Assembly (NCBI GenBank): GCA_017390475.1
Contig: JAFPBO010000008.1
Location: forward strand, 1-64,000
Source: Loktanella sp.
GTDB taxonomy: Bacteria > Pseudomonadota > Alphaproteobacteria > Rhodobacterales > Rhodobacteraceae
DNA length: 64,000 bases
Direction: 5' to 3'
Positions 34,141 through 43,331 of this stretch are shown piece after piece. Position numbers and translations under genes: made by a program. The stretch's first letter is position 1, and each line of letters opens with the position of its first letter. Below the pieces are notes generated by a model. It was given only the letters and a program-made list of their open reading frames with translations. It made no database searches and was not told where the DNA came from.

Positions 34141-34899
34141 TTAATTGGCAAGTGCCTGCGGTTCGGGCGGCAGAGGGATATCATAGGCATCCGGCGAAAG
34201 CGCGACGACCCCGCGCAGGCCAAGCGTCTGGCGCAACGGCTCTGGCAGAGTCTCGACCGCCGCAGTGACAGCGGCGAGATAAGGCGCGGGGTCCTGACCG
34301 GCGCGGGTGATCAGCGTCATGCAGGGGCTGGCGGGGGTGGTTCCGATCACCTTGACCAGATCTGTCGCCGGATGATCCTGCTGCGCCATCCGCCATGTCT
34401 GTGCATCAATCGTGGCAAAATCGGCCTGACCTGTGGCAACAGCGGTGATGCTGGCAGCATGGCTGCCGGTGATCAGCGGCATCGTGAAATGAAATCCCTG
34501 ATCGGCGGCCCATTGTTGTGCTGCGCCATAGCCCGATTGCGACAGCAAAGCATTTGTCGCCATACGCGAGTTTCTGAGATCCTGTGGATCAGAAATGGTG
34601 CTGTCGCGATGGACGATAAAGACGCTGTTGTAAAACCCCGGCGCACAGCCCGGCAGGCCGTAATCCATCGCGGCAATCGGTGTCACATGGTCGCGAAACC
34701 GGGCGCGATAGGGCAGGTTGCAGATCTGGCCCAGCACCAGATCGGGCTGCGCCCAGCTTTGCTCGAACTCAATTGTTTCATTCAGGTCATCGGGTGCGCG
34801 CAGTCCATAGGCGTGTAGCCCGTCCCGGATCAGATACCAAAATGCCTGATGCGCCGCCCGGTTGGCTGGGCGGGCATACATCGGCAGGCTGGCGATCAT
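34141..34899 (-). CDS. PhnD-like substrate-binding-fold protein without a signal peptide
   Basis: This 252-residue protein resembles phosphate/phosphite/phosphonate binding proteins: ASLPMYARPANRAAH start, a cleft segment PGFYNSVFIVHRDSTI, LRNSRMATN, SGYGAAQQWAAD, GSHAASITAVATGQADFATIDAQTW. No signal peptide precedes the fold, and the upstream frame is Arg-rich and not leader-like, so it is probably cytoplasmic. The ATG at 34899 overlaps the stop of the TerB-domain gene as ATGA. No matching permease or ATPase is adjacent. Ligand and role are unknown. Confidence 0.7.
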   Translation of the reverse strand: MIASLPMYARPANRAAHQAFWYLIRDGLHAYGLRAPDDLNETIEFEQSWAQPDLVLGQICNLPYRARFRDHVTPIAAMDYGLPGCAPGFYNSVFIVHRDSTISDPQDLRNSRMATNALLSQSGYGAAQQWAADQGFHFTMPLITGSHAASITAVATGQADFATIDAQTWRMAQQDHPATDLVKVIGTTPASPCMTLITRAGQDPAPYLAAVTAAVETLPEPLRQTLGLRGVVALSPDAYDIPLPPEPQALAN

Positions 34900-35339
34900 G
34901 GACGGCCCGCGCCGACCCGCAACCTCGCGGCATTGCTGTCCTGATCCGACACGCCCAGCAACGACGCGGTCATACGCATCATGCTGTCCTCGGCATCGTC
35001 GCGGATACCGTCGGCCATGGCGACGCGCCAAAGCGCCTCGATCACGGCAAGGCGGTTGTCGTAATCCACCGCTTCTTTGATAGCCCTTGTAAATCGGACG
35101 GTGTCAGGCGCTTCGGATTCCAGCACCTCGCAATCGCGGCGCAGGGTGGTGGCCTCTGCCTCGGTCAGGCCGTAGCGGTCCATCAGCGTGTGGTCGATCT
35201 GGGCCTTCTCGGCCGGATCGTAGCTGCCATCGGTGCGCGCGATACGCACCAGAAGCGCCCCAAGCGCCAGTCGCGCATCGGGGTCAGGCAGGATTTGTGG
35301 GGCGGGGGCGGTCATGCGCCGGATCAGATCTGCAAACAT
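34896..35339 (-). CDS. TerB-domain (tellurite-resistance-like) protein
   Basis: This 147-residue helical protein contains ALGALLVRIARTDGSYDPAEKAQID and VIEALWRVAMADGIRDDAEDSMMR, two Asp-rich helix-turn-helix-like metal-site segments characteristic of TerB domains. The name comes from tellurite resistance, but single TerB proteins usually have unknown cellular roles. It starts at 35339 after the rlmJ stop and overlaps the PhnD-like gene, giving rlmJ - terB-like - phnD-like as one unit. Confidence 0.8.
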   Translation of the reverse strand: MFADLIRRMTAPAPQILPDPDARLALGALLVRIARTDGSYDPAEKAQIDHTLMDRYGLTEAEATTLRRDCEVLESEAPDTVRFTRAIKEAVDYDNRLAVIEALWRVAMADGIRDDAEDSMMRMTASLLGVSDQDSNAARLRVGAGRP

Positions 35340-35376
35340 GGCTTTGACATAATCCCTTTGCGCGCCAGAACAAACA

Positions 35377-36165
35377 TCAATTCTGCTTGAGCCTGGCGTC
35401 AAACAACGCTGATAATGCGGCGGCTTCCAGTTCCAGCCCATAAGGCGGGTTCACCACAAACAGCCCTGACCCTATCATCCGGTGACCGGGACGGGCCGGG
35501 GGAAAGCTGACCTCGTGCCGTAAACCGTCGGGGAACGCATCCTGCAGGGCGCGGACCATTGGCAGATGTGGTCCGTCAGTCAGCAGCGGATACCACAGCA
35601 CCAAAATCCCTACACCCCATTTGCGATGCACTTTCGCCAGCAAGGGGGGGATCGTGTCGTAATCTGCCTTTACCTCGAAACTGGGATCGACCAGCATCAA
35701 ACCCCTGCGGGGATCAGGTGGACAGACCGACAGCGCCATCTCGAACCCGTCGCGTTGGCGGAATACGCCGCCATAGGGGGCCATGTGGGTCGCAAGTGCC
35801 TGATATTCCTGCGGGTGCAATTCGGACAATTGGATACTGTCGATGGGACGGAGGGATTCAGCGGCGACGATGGGTGAACCAGGATAGGCATTGCGGCCAT
35901 ATTTGGCGCTGATCCGCGCCAGAACCTGCGCATAGGGATGATCCGGTGCAAACCAATCAGCCGCAATGGCGATGCCTTTCGCGGCTTCACCGGTCTTGAT
36001 TGCGGCGTCATCTGTCAGATCATAAAGCCCGCGCCCGGCATGGGTTTCCAGATAGGACAGGGCTTTGTCCTTTTGCGTCAGATAGGCCAGCATCCAGGCC
36101 AACAGGCTGTGTTTATGCACATCGGCCAGATTTCCGGCATGATAGGCGTGTTGATAAGACAGCAT
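35377..36165 (-). CDS. rlmJ: 23S rRNA (adenine(2030)-N6)-methyltransferase
   Basis: RlmJ methylates A2030 of 23S rRNA using SAM. The 262-residue protein begins MLSYQHAYHAGNLADVHKHSLL, very like other RlmJ proteins, then has ETHAGRGLYDLTD at the SAM site and the catalytic loop LMLVDPSFE. The loop is D-P-S-F rather than the D-P-P-Y/F of E. coli, a change I recall in other alphaproteobacterial members. The start at 36165 follows AAAGGTTTCGTCTC. Confidence 0.93.
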   Translation of the reverse strand: MLSYQHAYHAGNLADVHKHSLLAWMLAYLTQKDKALSYLETHAGRGLYDLTDDAAIKTGEAAKGIAIAADWFAPDHPYAQVLARISAKYGRNAYPGSPIVAAESLRPIDSIQLSELHPQEYQALATHMAPYGGVFRQRDGFEMALSVCPPDPRRGLMLVDPSFEVKADYDTIPPLLAKVHRKWGVGILVLWYPLLTDGPHLPMVRALQDAFPDGLRHEVSFPPARPGHRMIGSGLFVVNPPYGLELEAAALSALFDARLKQN

Positions 36166-36284
36166 GAGACGAAACCTTTGCTTGGGCTGATGCGTGCCTA
36201 CCTTTGTGCGACGGCGGTGCCAAGTCACTTGCCTCTGGGCTTGGGTCGTTTATCAGTGAGGCAGGCTTTGACGAAAGGTAGATT

Positions 36285-37022
36285 ATGCGTGGAATTTTGA
36301 TCGCGGCCCTGTGCTGTCCGACATTGGGCCTTGCCCAGGCAGCCAATGAGGTCGGTGTGGCCGTGGGGCTGGGCGTGCAATCGGCCCCGTCCTATTTCGG
36401 GGCGGACAGCAATGAACTGGGGCCTGATGGCAGCTTTTCGCTGGAACAGCTGGATTACAACGGGTTATCGATGGGCGGGGGGGATGCCGTCGGTTTCGGC
36501 TTTGGCGGATCATTGCGCTATATCGGTGCGCGCAAGGCGTCTGATTACAGCGAATTGGAAGGGCTGAATGATATCGACGCCGCGCTGGAATTGGGCGGCG
36601 GTCTGCGTTTTGCCACACCCGGTTTCCGGGCTTTCGCCAATCTGCGCTATGGAATCGGTGGTCATGAAAGCCTTGTCGCCGATTTCGGCGGTGATTTCAT
36701 CCAGCCATTGTCGGCGCAATGGGAATTGCGGGCCGGTCCGCGCGCGCTCTGGGGCAGTGAAGATTACGCCCAGACCTATTTCGGTGTCACCGCAGCAGAA
36801 GCGATGAATAGCGATTTCGCGGCCTATGACGCTGGCGCGGGGCTGATCAGTGCGGGTTTGCAGGCCAGTCTGGCCTATCAGGTCACGCCCGACTGGGGCA
36901 TTGTCGGCACGATCCGCTATGACGAATTGCAAGGCGATGCGGCTGACAGCCCGATCGTGCAGAACAAGGATCAGGTGACCGCAGGCGTCGTCGTGACCCG
37001 GCGGGTCAGTTTCCGTTTCTGA
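36285..37022 (+). CDS. MipA/OmpV family outer-membrane protein
   Basis: This 245-residue protein has a short signal peptide (MRGILIAALCCPTLGLAQAA) and a beta-barrel body starting VGVAVGLGVQSAPSYFGAD, the typical MipA/OmpV first strand, and ending in an aromatic outer-membrane signature RVSFRF. Family members sit in the outer membrane and link to the murein synthesis machinery or act as porins; the role here is not defined. Start ATG at 36285 with GAAAGG upstream. Confidence 0.9.
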   Translation: MRGILIAALCCPTLGLAQAANEVGVAVGLGVQSAPSYFGADSNELGPDGSFSLEQLDYNGLSMGGGDAVGFGFGGSLRYIGARKASDYSELEGLNDIDAALELGGGLRFATPGFRAFANLRYGIGGHESLVADFGGDFIQPLSAQWELRAGPRALWGSEDYAQTYFGVTAAEAMNSDFAAYDAGAGLISAGLQASLAYQVTPDWGIVGTIRYDELQGDAADSPIVQNKDQVTAGVVVTRRVSFRF

Positions 37023-37042
37023 ACGGCGGAAGTGTTGTTGAT

Positions 37043-37070
37043 CTCTGCGCCACCGGCTGGCGGCGCAGAG
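37043..37070. terminator. Hairpin between convergent genes
   Basis: A perfect 9-bp stem CTCTGCGCC / GGCGCAGAG with a 10-nt loop lies between the ends of the MipA-like gene and the sugar dehydrogenase gene. No T run follows on either side, so it may be a weak bidirectional terminator or a message-stabilising structure. Confidence 0.5.
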
Positions 37071-37079
37071 ACGTCTGGA

Positions 37080-38363
37080 TCAGGGTTCCAGTTTGATGAT
37101 CTCGCCGGAATCCAGCGATGTATAAAGGCTGCCGTCCGGCCCCTGCACCAATGACCGGAACCGGCCCGGCTCGACCGGCAGGGTCATTTCGATGACATCC
37201 TCGACGGCGCTGCCATCATTGCTGAGCGTCAGGACATCGATCCGCTGACCCAGCGCGGTGCCGCCAAAGCCGATGCCCATCAGGCCGACCACCAGCGCGC
37301 CATCCCAGTCACCCCATTGTTCGCCGGTCAGAAATGCGGCGGATGACGTGCCTTGCGAATAGCCGTTGTTGTCCCAGATCGGCAGCATCGCATCGGGATA
37401 GGTTTCCACATCGGTCATCGGCATATAGGCCGCGCGTTCATAGCGGTTCATGCCGTCCATCTGGTTCGGGCTGTAGCCGCAGTAATCATCGGGGCAATCG
37501 TCACGTCCGGCCATGTCCGGGCGCGGGTCCCAGCCGCCATTGCCGCCGTTTTCCAGCACGGTGATTTCATCCGAATGCCATGGCCCGTGTTCGGCAACGA
37601 TGGGCGTATTGGTTTCGGGATGAAAGGCGATACCCTGCACATTGCGGTGGCCATAGGTATAGATCCGCGCGTCAAACCCGTCGGGCGGCGTATTGCCCTC
37701 GGCTGCATTGCCGTCCGTATCGATGCGTAACACTTTGCCGCCAAGGCTGGTCGGGCTTTGCGGCAGTTCTGCGTTATGGTTGTCGCCGGTGGTGACATAA
37801 AGGAACCCATCGCCCGGATTGAACCGGATGCGCCCGCCGTTGTGCGCGCCGGTATCGCCGAAAGGATGGTCGGACGGGTCAGTTTTGTAAGGGATATCAT
37901 CGACAATATCGGTCCGGTCGGCGACTGCCGTGAAATCATCGCTGACGGTCAGGCGCATGACGCGGTTGGTCTGCGGGTCGGACATTTCCGACAGGGAATA
38001 GACATAGATCCGGCGATTATTTTCAAAGTCCGGGTCGAGCGCGACACCATTCATCCCGCCTTGTCCGTCACAGAACAGGTCACTGGCGGTGCTGTCATAG
38101 CCTTCGCTGTCTTTCATGCCGATCAGCTTGTTAACCTCTCCCGAGGGCAGCATCACAGACAGGCCAAGGCATTTTTCGGTGAAAAACATCGTGCCATCAT
38201 CAAGAAAGGCCATGTCCCAAGGATTATCCAGCCCTTCGAGCACATAGGTTTCGGTCAGGCTGGTGGTATTGGTCTGCGCGAAGGCCGGTGCGGTCAACGC
38301 GGTCGTCGCGGCCAGAACGGCGGCGATGATCGCGGCATTGCCTTTGGTGGTGCGGGTCTGCAT
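37080..38363 (-). CDS. PQQ-dependent sugar dehydrogenase (soluble aldose/sorbosone type)
   Basis: This 427-residue periplasmic protein has a cleaved-type signal peptide ending LTAPAFAQ. The six-bladed propeller fold of soluble glucose dehydrogenase is suggested by YVLEGLDNPWDMAFLDDG, GDTGAHNGGRIRFNPGDG with the catalytic-type His, YVTTGDNHN, LGGKVLRIDTDGNA, and AFHPETNTPIVAEHG. It would oxidise an aldose with PQQ as cofactor; no pqq genes are in the window. The start at 38363 has GGGAGGATACGAC upstream. Confidence 0.88.
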   Translation of the reverse strand: MQTRTTKGNAAIIAAVLAATTALTAPAFAQTNTTSLTETYVLEGLDNPWDMAFLDDGTMFFTEKCLGLSVMLPSGEVNKLIGMKDSEGYDSTASDLFCDGQGGMNGVALDPDFENNRRIYVYSLSEMSDPQTNRVMRLTVSDDFTAVADRTDIVDDIPYKTDPSDHPFGDTGAHNGGRIRFNPGDGFLYVTTGDNHNAELPQSPTSLGGKVLRIDTDGNAAEGNTPPDGFDARIYTYGHRNVQGIAFHPETNTPIVAEHGPWHSDEITVLENGGNGGWDPRPDMAGRDDCPDDYCGYSPNQMDGMNRYERAAYMPMTDVETYPDAMLPIWDNNGYSQGTSSAAFLTGEQWGDWDGALVVGLMGIGFGGTALGQRIDVLTLSNDGSAVEDVIEMTLPVEPGRFRSLVQGPDGSLYTSLDSGEIIKLEP

Positions 38364-38528
38364 GTCGTATCCTCCCATTGATAAGTCATGACTTTTTGTG
38401 CCGCCGCATGTTGTGGCGGTCACATAGTGGCAGCATGATCCCGACATGTGAGGATCGCAACAAAATTCGAAATGAATTGCGCTGGGCGAAAATTTTCTGA
38501 TGGAGCGTTTGCGATCCGCGCTGACGCC

Positions 38529-38999
38529 TTAGACGGAGGCGAGGGACCTCTGATAGAGATGTGCCGCCATCGGCACGCCCATTTCGCTGGACGTGTAAGT
38601 CTTTGATCGCTGCCAGCCCCTGTTTTCATAAAACCGGATCGCGTCAGTGTTGAATGCGCGGACTTCCAGTTGGGTCGCACCGCGGTTTTCGGCATCTTGC
38701 ATCATATCGGAGCCGATGCCCTGTCCTTTCAGGTCTGGATCGACATGCAGCGCCGCCAAATGATCATCAGAGATATGCATCGCGGCGACCAGACGTTCAC
38801 CGATCAATCCGATATCGATCTGATCAAGGCAGGCATCAAGATAAGCGCGAACCGGGTCATCTTGCAAAAAATTGGCCACAGCTTCCGGCGGACATGCGGG
38901 TGCCCATGTCGTCATCCACGACCGATATAGAAGGTCATAAAGTGCTGCGTCGTCGGCGGCGGCCGCACGCCTGATCGTTATGTCGTTTGCTTTCTGCAT
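38529..38999 (-). CDS. GNAT family N-acetyltransferase
   Basis: This 156-residue GNAT protein has LAALHVDPDLKGQGIGSDMM, the acetyl-CoA loop (Q-G-I-G) after the central strand, and NTDAIRFYENRGWQ, the typical C-terminal motif B. It begins DITIRRAAAADDAAL. The start at 38999 is chosen because it gives the usual N-terminal strand; an upstream extension overlaps the pyrG 3' end. The substrate is unknown. Confidence 0.85.
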   Translation of the reverse strand: MQKANDITIRRAAAADDAALYDLLYRSWMTTWAPACPPEAVANFLQDDPVRAYLDACLDQIDIGLIGERLVAAMHISDDHLAALHVDPDLKGQGIGSDMMQDAENRGATQLEVRAFNTDAIRFYENRGWQRSKTYTSSEMGVPMAAHLYQRSLASV

Positions 39000-39036
39000 A
39001 TCCGGTATCTGATCGCTCAACACGTGACGCTGATGG

Positions 39037-40680
39037 TCACACCAGCCGCGACATTTCAACCGCTGCGCGCACGAAATCGGCAAAAAGCGGATGTGGCGCG
39101 AAGGGTTTCGATTTCAGTTCGGGGTGGAACTGCACCCCGATGAACCAGGGATGGTCTTTCCATTCCACGATTTCCGGCAATTTGCCGTCCGGCGACATGC
39201 CCGAAAACATCAGCCCGCTTTGTTGCAGCACATCGCGGTATTTGACATCGACCTCATAGCGGTGCCGGTGCCGTTCTTCGATCGCGGTGCCGCCATAGAT
39301 ACCTGCGACGCGTGACCCTTCGGTCAGGGTCGCGCTATAGGCGCCTAGCCGCATTGTGCCGCCCTTGTCGTCATCGGTTTTGCGCGCCACTTTGTGGTTG
39401 CCCTGCACCCATTCCTTGAGGTGATAGACAACGGGTTCAAACCGTTTGCCACCGGCCTCGTGGTCAAATTCCTCTGACCCGGCGGTGGTTAGCCCCGCGA
39501 CATTGCGCGCGGCTTCGATCACGGCCATTTGCATGCCCAGACAGATACCCAGATAGGGGATTTGCTTTTCACGGGCGAATTGCGCCGCCTTGATTTTGCC
39601 TTCTGTCCCACGTTCGCCAAAGCCGCCGGGGACCAGAATGGCATGATAGCCTTCCAGATAGGGGGCGGCATCTTCGCGGTCGAAGAGTTCGGCATCGACC
39701 CATTCGATCTTGACCTTGACCCGGTTGGCCATCCCGCCGTGGGTCAGCGCCTCTGCAATGGATTTATAGGCGTCTTCCAACTGGGTGTATTTGCCGACGA
39801 TGGCGATTTTCACATGGCCTTCGGGGTTGTGGATACGGTCATAGACATCGTGCCACATTGCCAGATTGGGGGCAGGAGCAGGCGAGATGTCGAAGGCATC
39901 CAGTACCGCCTGATCAAGGCCTTGTTCGTGATAGGCAAGCGGTGCCTCATAGATCGATTTCAGATCATAGGCGGCGACAACGGATTCCTTGCGCACATTG
40001 CAGAACAGCGCGATCTTTTCGCGTTCCTTGTCGGGGATCGGATGTTCCGACCGGCAGACAAGGATATCAGGCGCGATGCCGATGGATTGCAATTCCTTGA
40101 CGCTGTGCTGGGTCGGTTTGGTTTTCAATTCACCGCTGGCCGCCAGATAGGGCAGCAGGGTCAGATGCATGAAGATGCATTGGCCGCGTTTCTTGTCATG
40201 GGAAAACTGGCGGATCGCCTCGAAAAACGGCAAGCCTTCGATATCGCCGACGGTGCCGCCGATTTCGCAGAGCATGAAATCAACCTCATCCTCGCCGATA
40301 TGCAGGAAATCCTTGATCTCATTGGTGACATGGGGGACGACCTGAATCGTCTTTCCCAGATAATCGCCGCGGCGTTCCTTTTCCAGAACGTTAGAATAGA
40401 TGCGCCCGGAACTGACCGAATCCGTCTTGCGCGCTGGCACGCCGGTGAAACGTTCGTAATGACCAAGGTCCAGATCGGTTTCGGCACCATCGTCGGTAAC
40501 GAACACCTCGCCATGTTCAAAGGGCGACATCGTGCCCGGATCGACGTTCAGATAGGGGTCAAGTTTACGCAGCCGCACCGAAAATCCGCGTGCCTGCAAC
40601 AGCGCCCCAAGCGCAGCGGATGCCAGCCCCTTGCCAAGCGAAGACACAACGCCACCGGTAATGAAAATGTAACGCGCCAT
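39037..40680 (-). CDS. pyrG: CTP synthase
   Basis: CTP synthase converts UTP to CTP with glutamine as ammonia donor. The 547-residue protein has the synthetase domain beginning [34 protein letters not shown] and the GATase domain with Cys in [18 protein letters not shown] and His-Glu in [13 protein letters not shown]. The start at 40680 follows the ATG used in most PyrG proteins. Upstream on the same strand lies secG, a common pairing in alphaproteobacteria. Confidence 0.98.
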   Translation of the reverse strand: MARYIFITGGVVSSLGKGLASAALGALLQARGFSVRLRKLDPYLNVDPGTMSPFEHGEVFVTDDGAETDLDLGHYERFTGVPARKTDSVSSGRIYSNVLEKERRGDYLGKTIQVVPHVTNEIKDFLHIGEDEVDFMLCEIGGTVGDIEGLPFFEAIRQFSHDKKRGQCIFMHLTLLPYLAASGELKTKPTQHSVKELQSIGIAPDILVCRSEHPIPDKEREKIALFCNVRKESVVAAYDLKSIYEAPLAYHEQGLDQAVLDAFDISPAPAPNLAMWHDVYDRIHNPEGHVKIAIVGKYTQLEDAYKSIAEALTHGGMANRVKVKIEWVDAELFDREDAAPYLEGYHAILVPGGFGERGTEGKIKAAQFAREKQIPYLGICLGMQMAVIEAARNVAGLTTAGSEEFDHEAGGKRFEPVVYHLKEWVQGNHKVARKTDDDKGGTMRLGAYSATLTEGSRVAGIYGGTAIEERHRHRYEVDVKYRDVLQQSGLMFSGMSPDGKLPEIVEWKDHPWFIGVQFHPELKSKPFAPHPLFADFVRAAVEMSRLV

Positions 40681-40838
40681 CGGCGAATGCCCCCGTGAAA
40701 AGTCCAAAAATTGTGGGAAAGCGACTCGTTAAAATCGCATCATCACGGGGTTTGACCCATAGCGGATTCGGCGCTGCTGCGCAACCTCGTGACGCAAGAT
40801 CATGTTGCTGATTGTTGCCAATCAGCCATCTATTGTGG

Positions 40839-41189
40839 TCAGTCGCCTGATGGGATCAAAGGTTCATCGTTTGCCGTCGGCGGCAAGAGGCTGTCGCCAA
40901 GGCCCGGCGCGGTGACTGGTGCGGTCAGATCGGCACCGCCGACACGGTCCGCAACGGATGATCCTGTGGTACTGCCCGCCGCGATCAATGTCAGTGTGAT
41001 CGAGGTCGCAATGAACGCCGCCGCCAGCATCCAGGTGAATTTGCTGATCGCCGAGGCCGGTGGCCGGCTGTTCGCCGTGCTGCCACCGCCGCCCATGCCC
41101 AACCCACCACCTTCGGACCGTTGCAAAAGAACGGTGCCGATCAGGCTCAGCGCCAGGATCAGGTGGATGATAAGGACGACGTTTTCCAT
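40839..41189 (-). CDS. secG: Protein translocase subunit SecG
   Basis: This 116-residue protein has two membrane helices, VLIIHLILALSLIGTVLLQ and MLAAAFIATSITLTLIAAG, joined by the SecG loop RSEGGGLGMGGGGS. It assists SecYE protein export. The C-terminal 35 residues are acidic and Pro-rich, and they are not part of the core. It precedes pyrG in the direction of transcription. Confidence 0.95.
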   Translation of the reverse strand: MENVVLIIHLILALSLIGTVLLQRSEGGGLGMGGGGSTANSRPPASAISKFTWMLAAAFIATSITLTLIAAGSTTGSSVADRVGGADLTAPVTAPGLGDSLLPPTANDEPLIPSGD

Positions 41190-41272
41190 AATGGGCCTTT
41201 CGGGGCTTTCAGCGCTTGGGCGTATCTAAAAGCTGTCTGGCCGCGCTGCAACCCCTGATGCGTGGCAGATAC

Positions 41273-41674
41273 CTATTCATCGATATCATCTTCATAGACA
41301 TCATCCGGTTCGGCCAGCCGCTGTCGCAGCTGCGCCCAGCTTTGCCCGAATGCCAGCATCAGCGATACCGCCGCAAGGGCGGTCCATGTTTTCAGCGCCG
41401 GGTCCTGCAGGCTGATCAACCCCTGATCCGTCAGCACCCACAGGATTGTGCCGATCACCGCCAGCCCAAGAGCAAAGCCATAGAGTCCGATGGATTGCAA
41501 CGTGGACCGCAGAAAAATGATATATCCTGTCAAAAGTACCAGTCCGAAACCAAGAACCAGTATGGGCTGACTGTCATATTGCGTGATGCCCCGGCGCAGG
41601 AAATCCTGCCCGCTCGGATTATAGGTCGCCGCCAGCAGGGCAAAGGCGAAAATCCAGCGCATGATAAATTTCAT
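41273..41674 (-). CDS. DUF6524-like four-helix membrane protein
   Basis: This 133-residue protein has four predicted membrane helices (IFAFALLAATYNP, ILVLGFGLVLLTGYIIFL, YGFALGLAVIGTILWVL, TALAAVSLMLAFGQSWA) and an acidic tail EPDDVYEDDIDE. The early segment NPSGQDF fits DUF6524. The start at 41674 is preceded by AAAGGGGGTGTC. Function unknown. Divergent from purA. Confidence 0.75.
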   Translation of the reverse strand: MKFIMRWIFAFALLAATYNPSGQDFLRRGITQYDSQPILVLGFGLVLLTGYIIFLRSTLQSIGLYGFALGLAVIGTILWVLTDQGLISLQDPALKTWTALAAVSLMLAFGQSWAQLRQRLAEPDDVYEDDIDE

Positions 41675-41811
41675 GACACCCCCTTTGGTCGCGTTGCGCA
41701 AGGATGGCAAGCCATCCGGCAAAGGTCCAGATCGTGCCACCCCCAACTTTCCGGTTTCGCGCCCGCCCGCGCGTCGTTATAGGGGGCATGGGTCAAACAA
41801 GGACAAGATTT

Positions 41812-43104
41812 ATGGCAAATGTGGTGGTCGTCGGCGCGCAATGGGGCGATGAAGGCAAAGGCAAGATTGTGGACTGGCTGTCCGAACGGGCCGATGTGAT
41901 CGCCCGTTTTCAAGGCGGCCACAACGCGGGCCATACTCTGGTCATCGACGGCACGGTTTACAAACTGCATGCGCTGCCATCAGGCGTCGTGCGCCGGGGC
42001 AAGCTGTCTGTCATCGGCAACGGCGTGGTGCTTGACCCTTGGCATCTGCTGAAAGAGATCGACACATTGCGCGCCCAAGGCGTTGAAATCACACCGGACA
42101 CCTTGATGGTAGCCGAAAACACATCGCTGATCCTGCCCTTCCATGGCGAATTGGACCGCGCCCGCGAAAGCCAGAATTCCGTCGCCAAGATCGGGACGAC
42201 CGGGCGCGGCATCGGGCCGTGCTATGAAGACAAGGTCGGCCGCCGCGTGATCCGTGTCGCCGATCTGGCCGATGATGCGACGCTGGAACTGCGGCTGGAC
42301 CGCGCGCTGGTGCATCACGATGCCTTGCGCCGTGGTCTGGGGCTGGAGCCGATCGACCGCGACGCCGTGCTGGCACAATTGCGCGAGGTGGCACCTTTGC
42401 TGTTGCCCTATGCCGCCCCGGTCTGGAAAGTGCTGAATGAAAAGCGCAAGGCAGGCAAACGCATCTTGTTTGAAGGCGCGCAGGGCGCGCTGCTGGATAT
42501 TGATTTCGGCACCTATCCCTATGTCACCTCTTCCAACGTGATCGCGGGGCAGGCGGCGACAGGTGTGGGCATGGGGCCGGGCGCGATTGATTTCGTGCTG
42601 GGGATCGTCAAAGCCTATACCACCCGCGTCGGCGAAGGGCCGTTCCCGACCGAATTGCATGATGCCGATGGCGAACGTCTGGGCACGCGCGGCCATGAAT
42701 TCGGCACCACCACCGGGCGCAAGCGGCGCTGCGGTTGGTTCGATGCCTGCCTGTTGCGGCAGACCTGCGCGACATCAGGTGTGAACGGTATCGCATTGAC
42801 AAAGCTTGATGTTCTGGACGGTTTTGACGTTCTGAAGATCTGTGTCGGCTACGATCTGGATGGTGAGCGTCTGGACTATCTGCCGACAGCCGCCGATCAA
42901 CAGGCGCGTTGCACCCCGATCTATGAGGAAATCGAAGGCTGGTCGCAATCGACCGAAGGCGCGCGGTCCTGGGCTGATCTGCCGGCACAGGCGATCAAAT
43001 ATGTCCGCCGCATTGAAGAGTTGATCGATTGCCCGGTCGCCCTAGTTTCCACCTCACCAGAGCGCGAGGATACGATCCTTGTGACGGATCCATTTGCTGA
43101 TTGA
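41812..43104 (+). CDS. purA: Adenylosuccinate synthetase
   Basis: PurA links IMP and aspartate using GTP in AMP synthesis. The 430-residue protein begins [20 protein letters not shown], with the P-loop-like GDEGKGK containing the catalytic Asp, then GGHNAGHT with the catalytic His, [17 protein letters not shown], and [11 protein letters not shown]. The start at 41812 is the canonical one; a long upstream extension is unsupported. The DUF2842 gene follows directly. Confidence 0.98.
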   Translation: MANVVVVGAQWGDEGKGKIVDWLSERADVIARFQGGHNAGHTLVIDGTVYKLHALPSGVVRRGKLSVIGNGVVLDPWHLLKEIDTLRAQGVEITPDTLMVAENTSLILPFHGELDRARESQNSVAKIGTTGRGIGPCYEDKVGRRVIRVADLADDATLELRLDRALVHHDALRRGLGLEPIDRDAVLAQLREVAPLLLPYAAPVWKVLNEKRKAGKRILFEGAQGALLDIDFGTYPYVTSSNVIAGQAATGVGMGPGAIDFVLGIVKAYTTRVGEGPFPTELHDADGERLGTRGHEFGTTTGRKRRCGWFDACLLRQTCATSGVNGIALTKLDVLDGFDVLKICVGYDLDGERLDYLPTAADQQARCTPIYEEIEGWSQSTEGARSWADLPAQAIKYVRRIEELIDCPVALVSTSPEREDTILVTDPFAD

Positions 43105-43109
43105 GAGTG

Positions 43110-43322
43110 ATGACCTATAAAAACCGCAAACGACTGGCCTTGTTTGTACTTGTCGTCGGCTTGCCGATCTACATCGTGATCGCCGCCACAATCATGAGCC
43201 AGGCGAGCCGGTTTCCGCTGGTGCTTGAATTTTTGACCTATGTCGTTCTGGGCATCGGTTGGGTGTTTCCGCTGAAATGGATCTTTGTGGGCATTGGTCA
43301 GCCTGACCCTGACAGTAAATAG
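43110..43322 (+). CDS. DUF2842 family small membrane protein
   Basis: This 70-residue protein has two membrane helices (LALFVLVVGLPIYIVIAATI and FLTYVVLGIGWVFPLKWIF) and matches DUF2842 of alphaproteobacteria, often next to purA. The ATG at 43110 lies five nucleotides after the purA stop; a TTG at 43101 overlapping purA is possible. Function is unknown. Confidence 0.82.
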   Translation: MTYKNRKRLALFVLVVGLPIYIVIAATIMSQASRFPLVLEFLTYVVLGIGWVFPLKWIFVGIGQPDPDSK

Positions 43323-43331
43323 GGCCCGGCG

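Noticed and set aside
34896-35339. TerB-domain gene as sign of a tellurite-resistance or Ter defence system
   Set aside because: No terC, terD, terZ or related gene is present; a single TerB domain is not enough.
39529-40698. 389-residue plus-strand ORF opposite pyrG
   Set aside because: Antisense shadow of pyrG, no motif.
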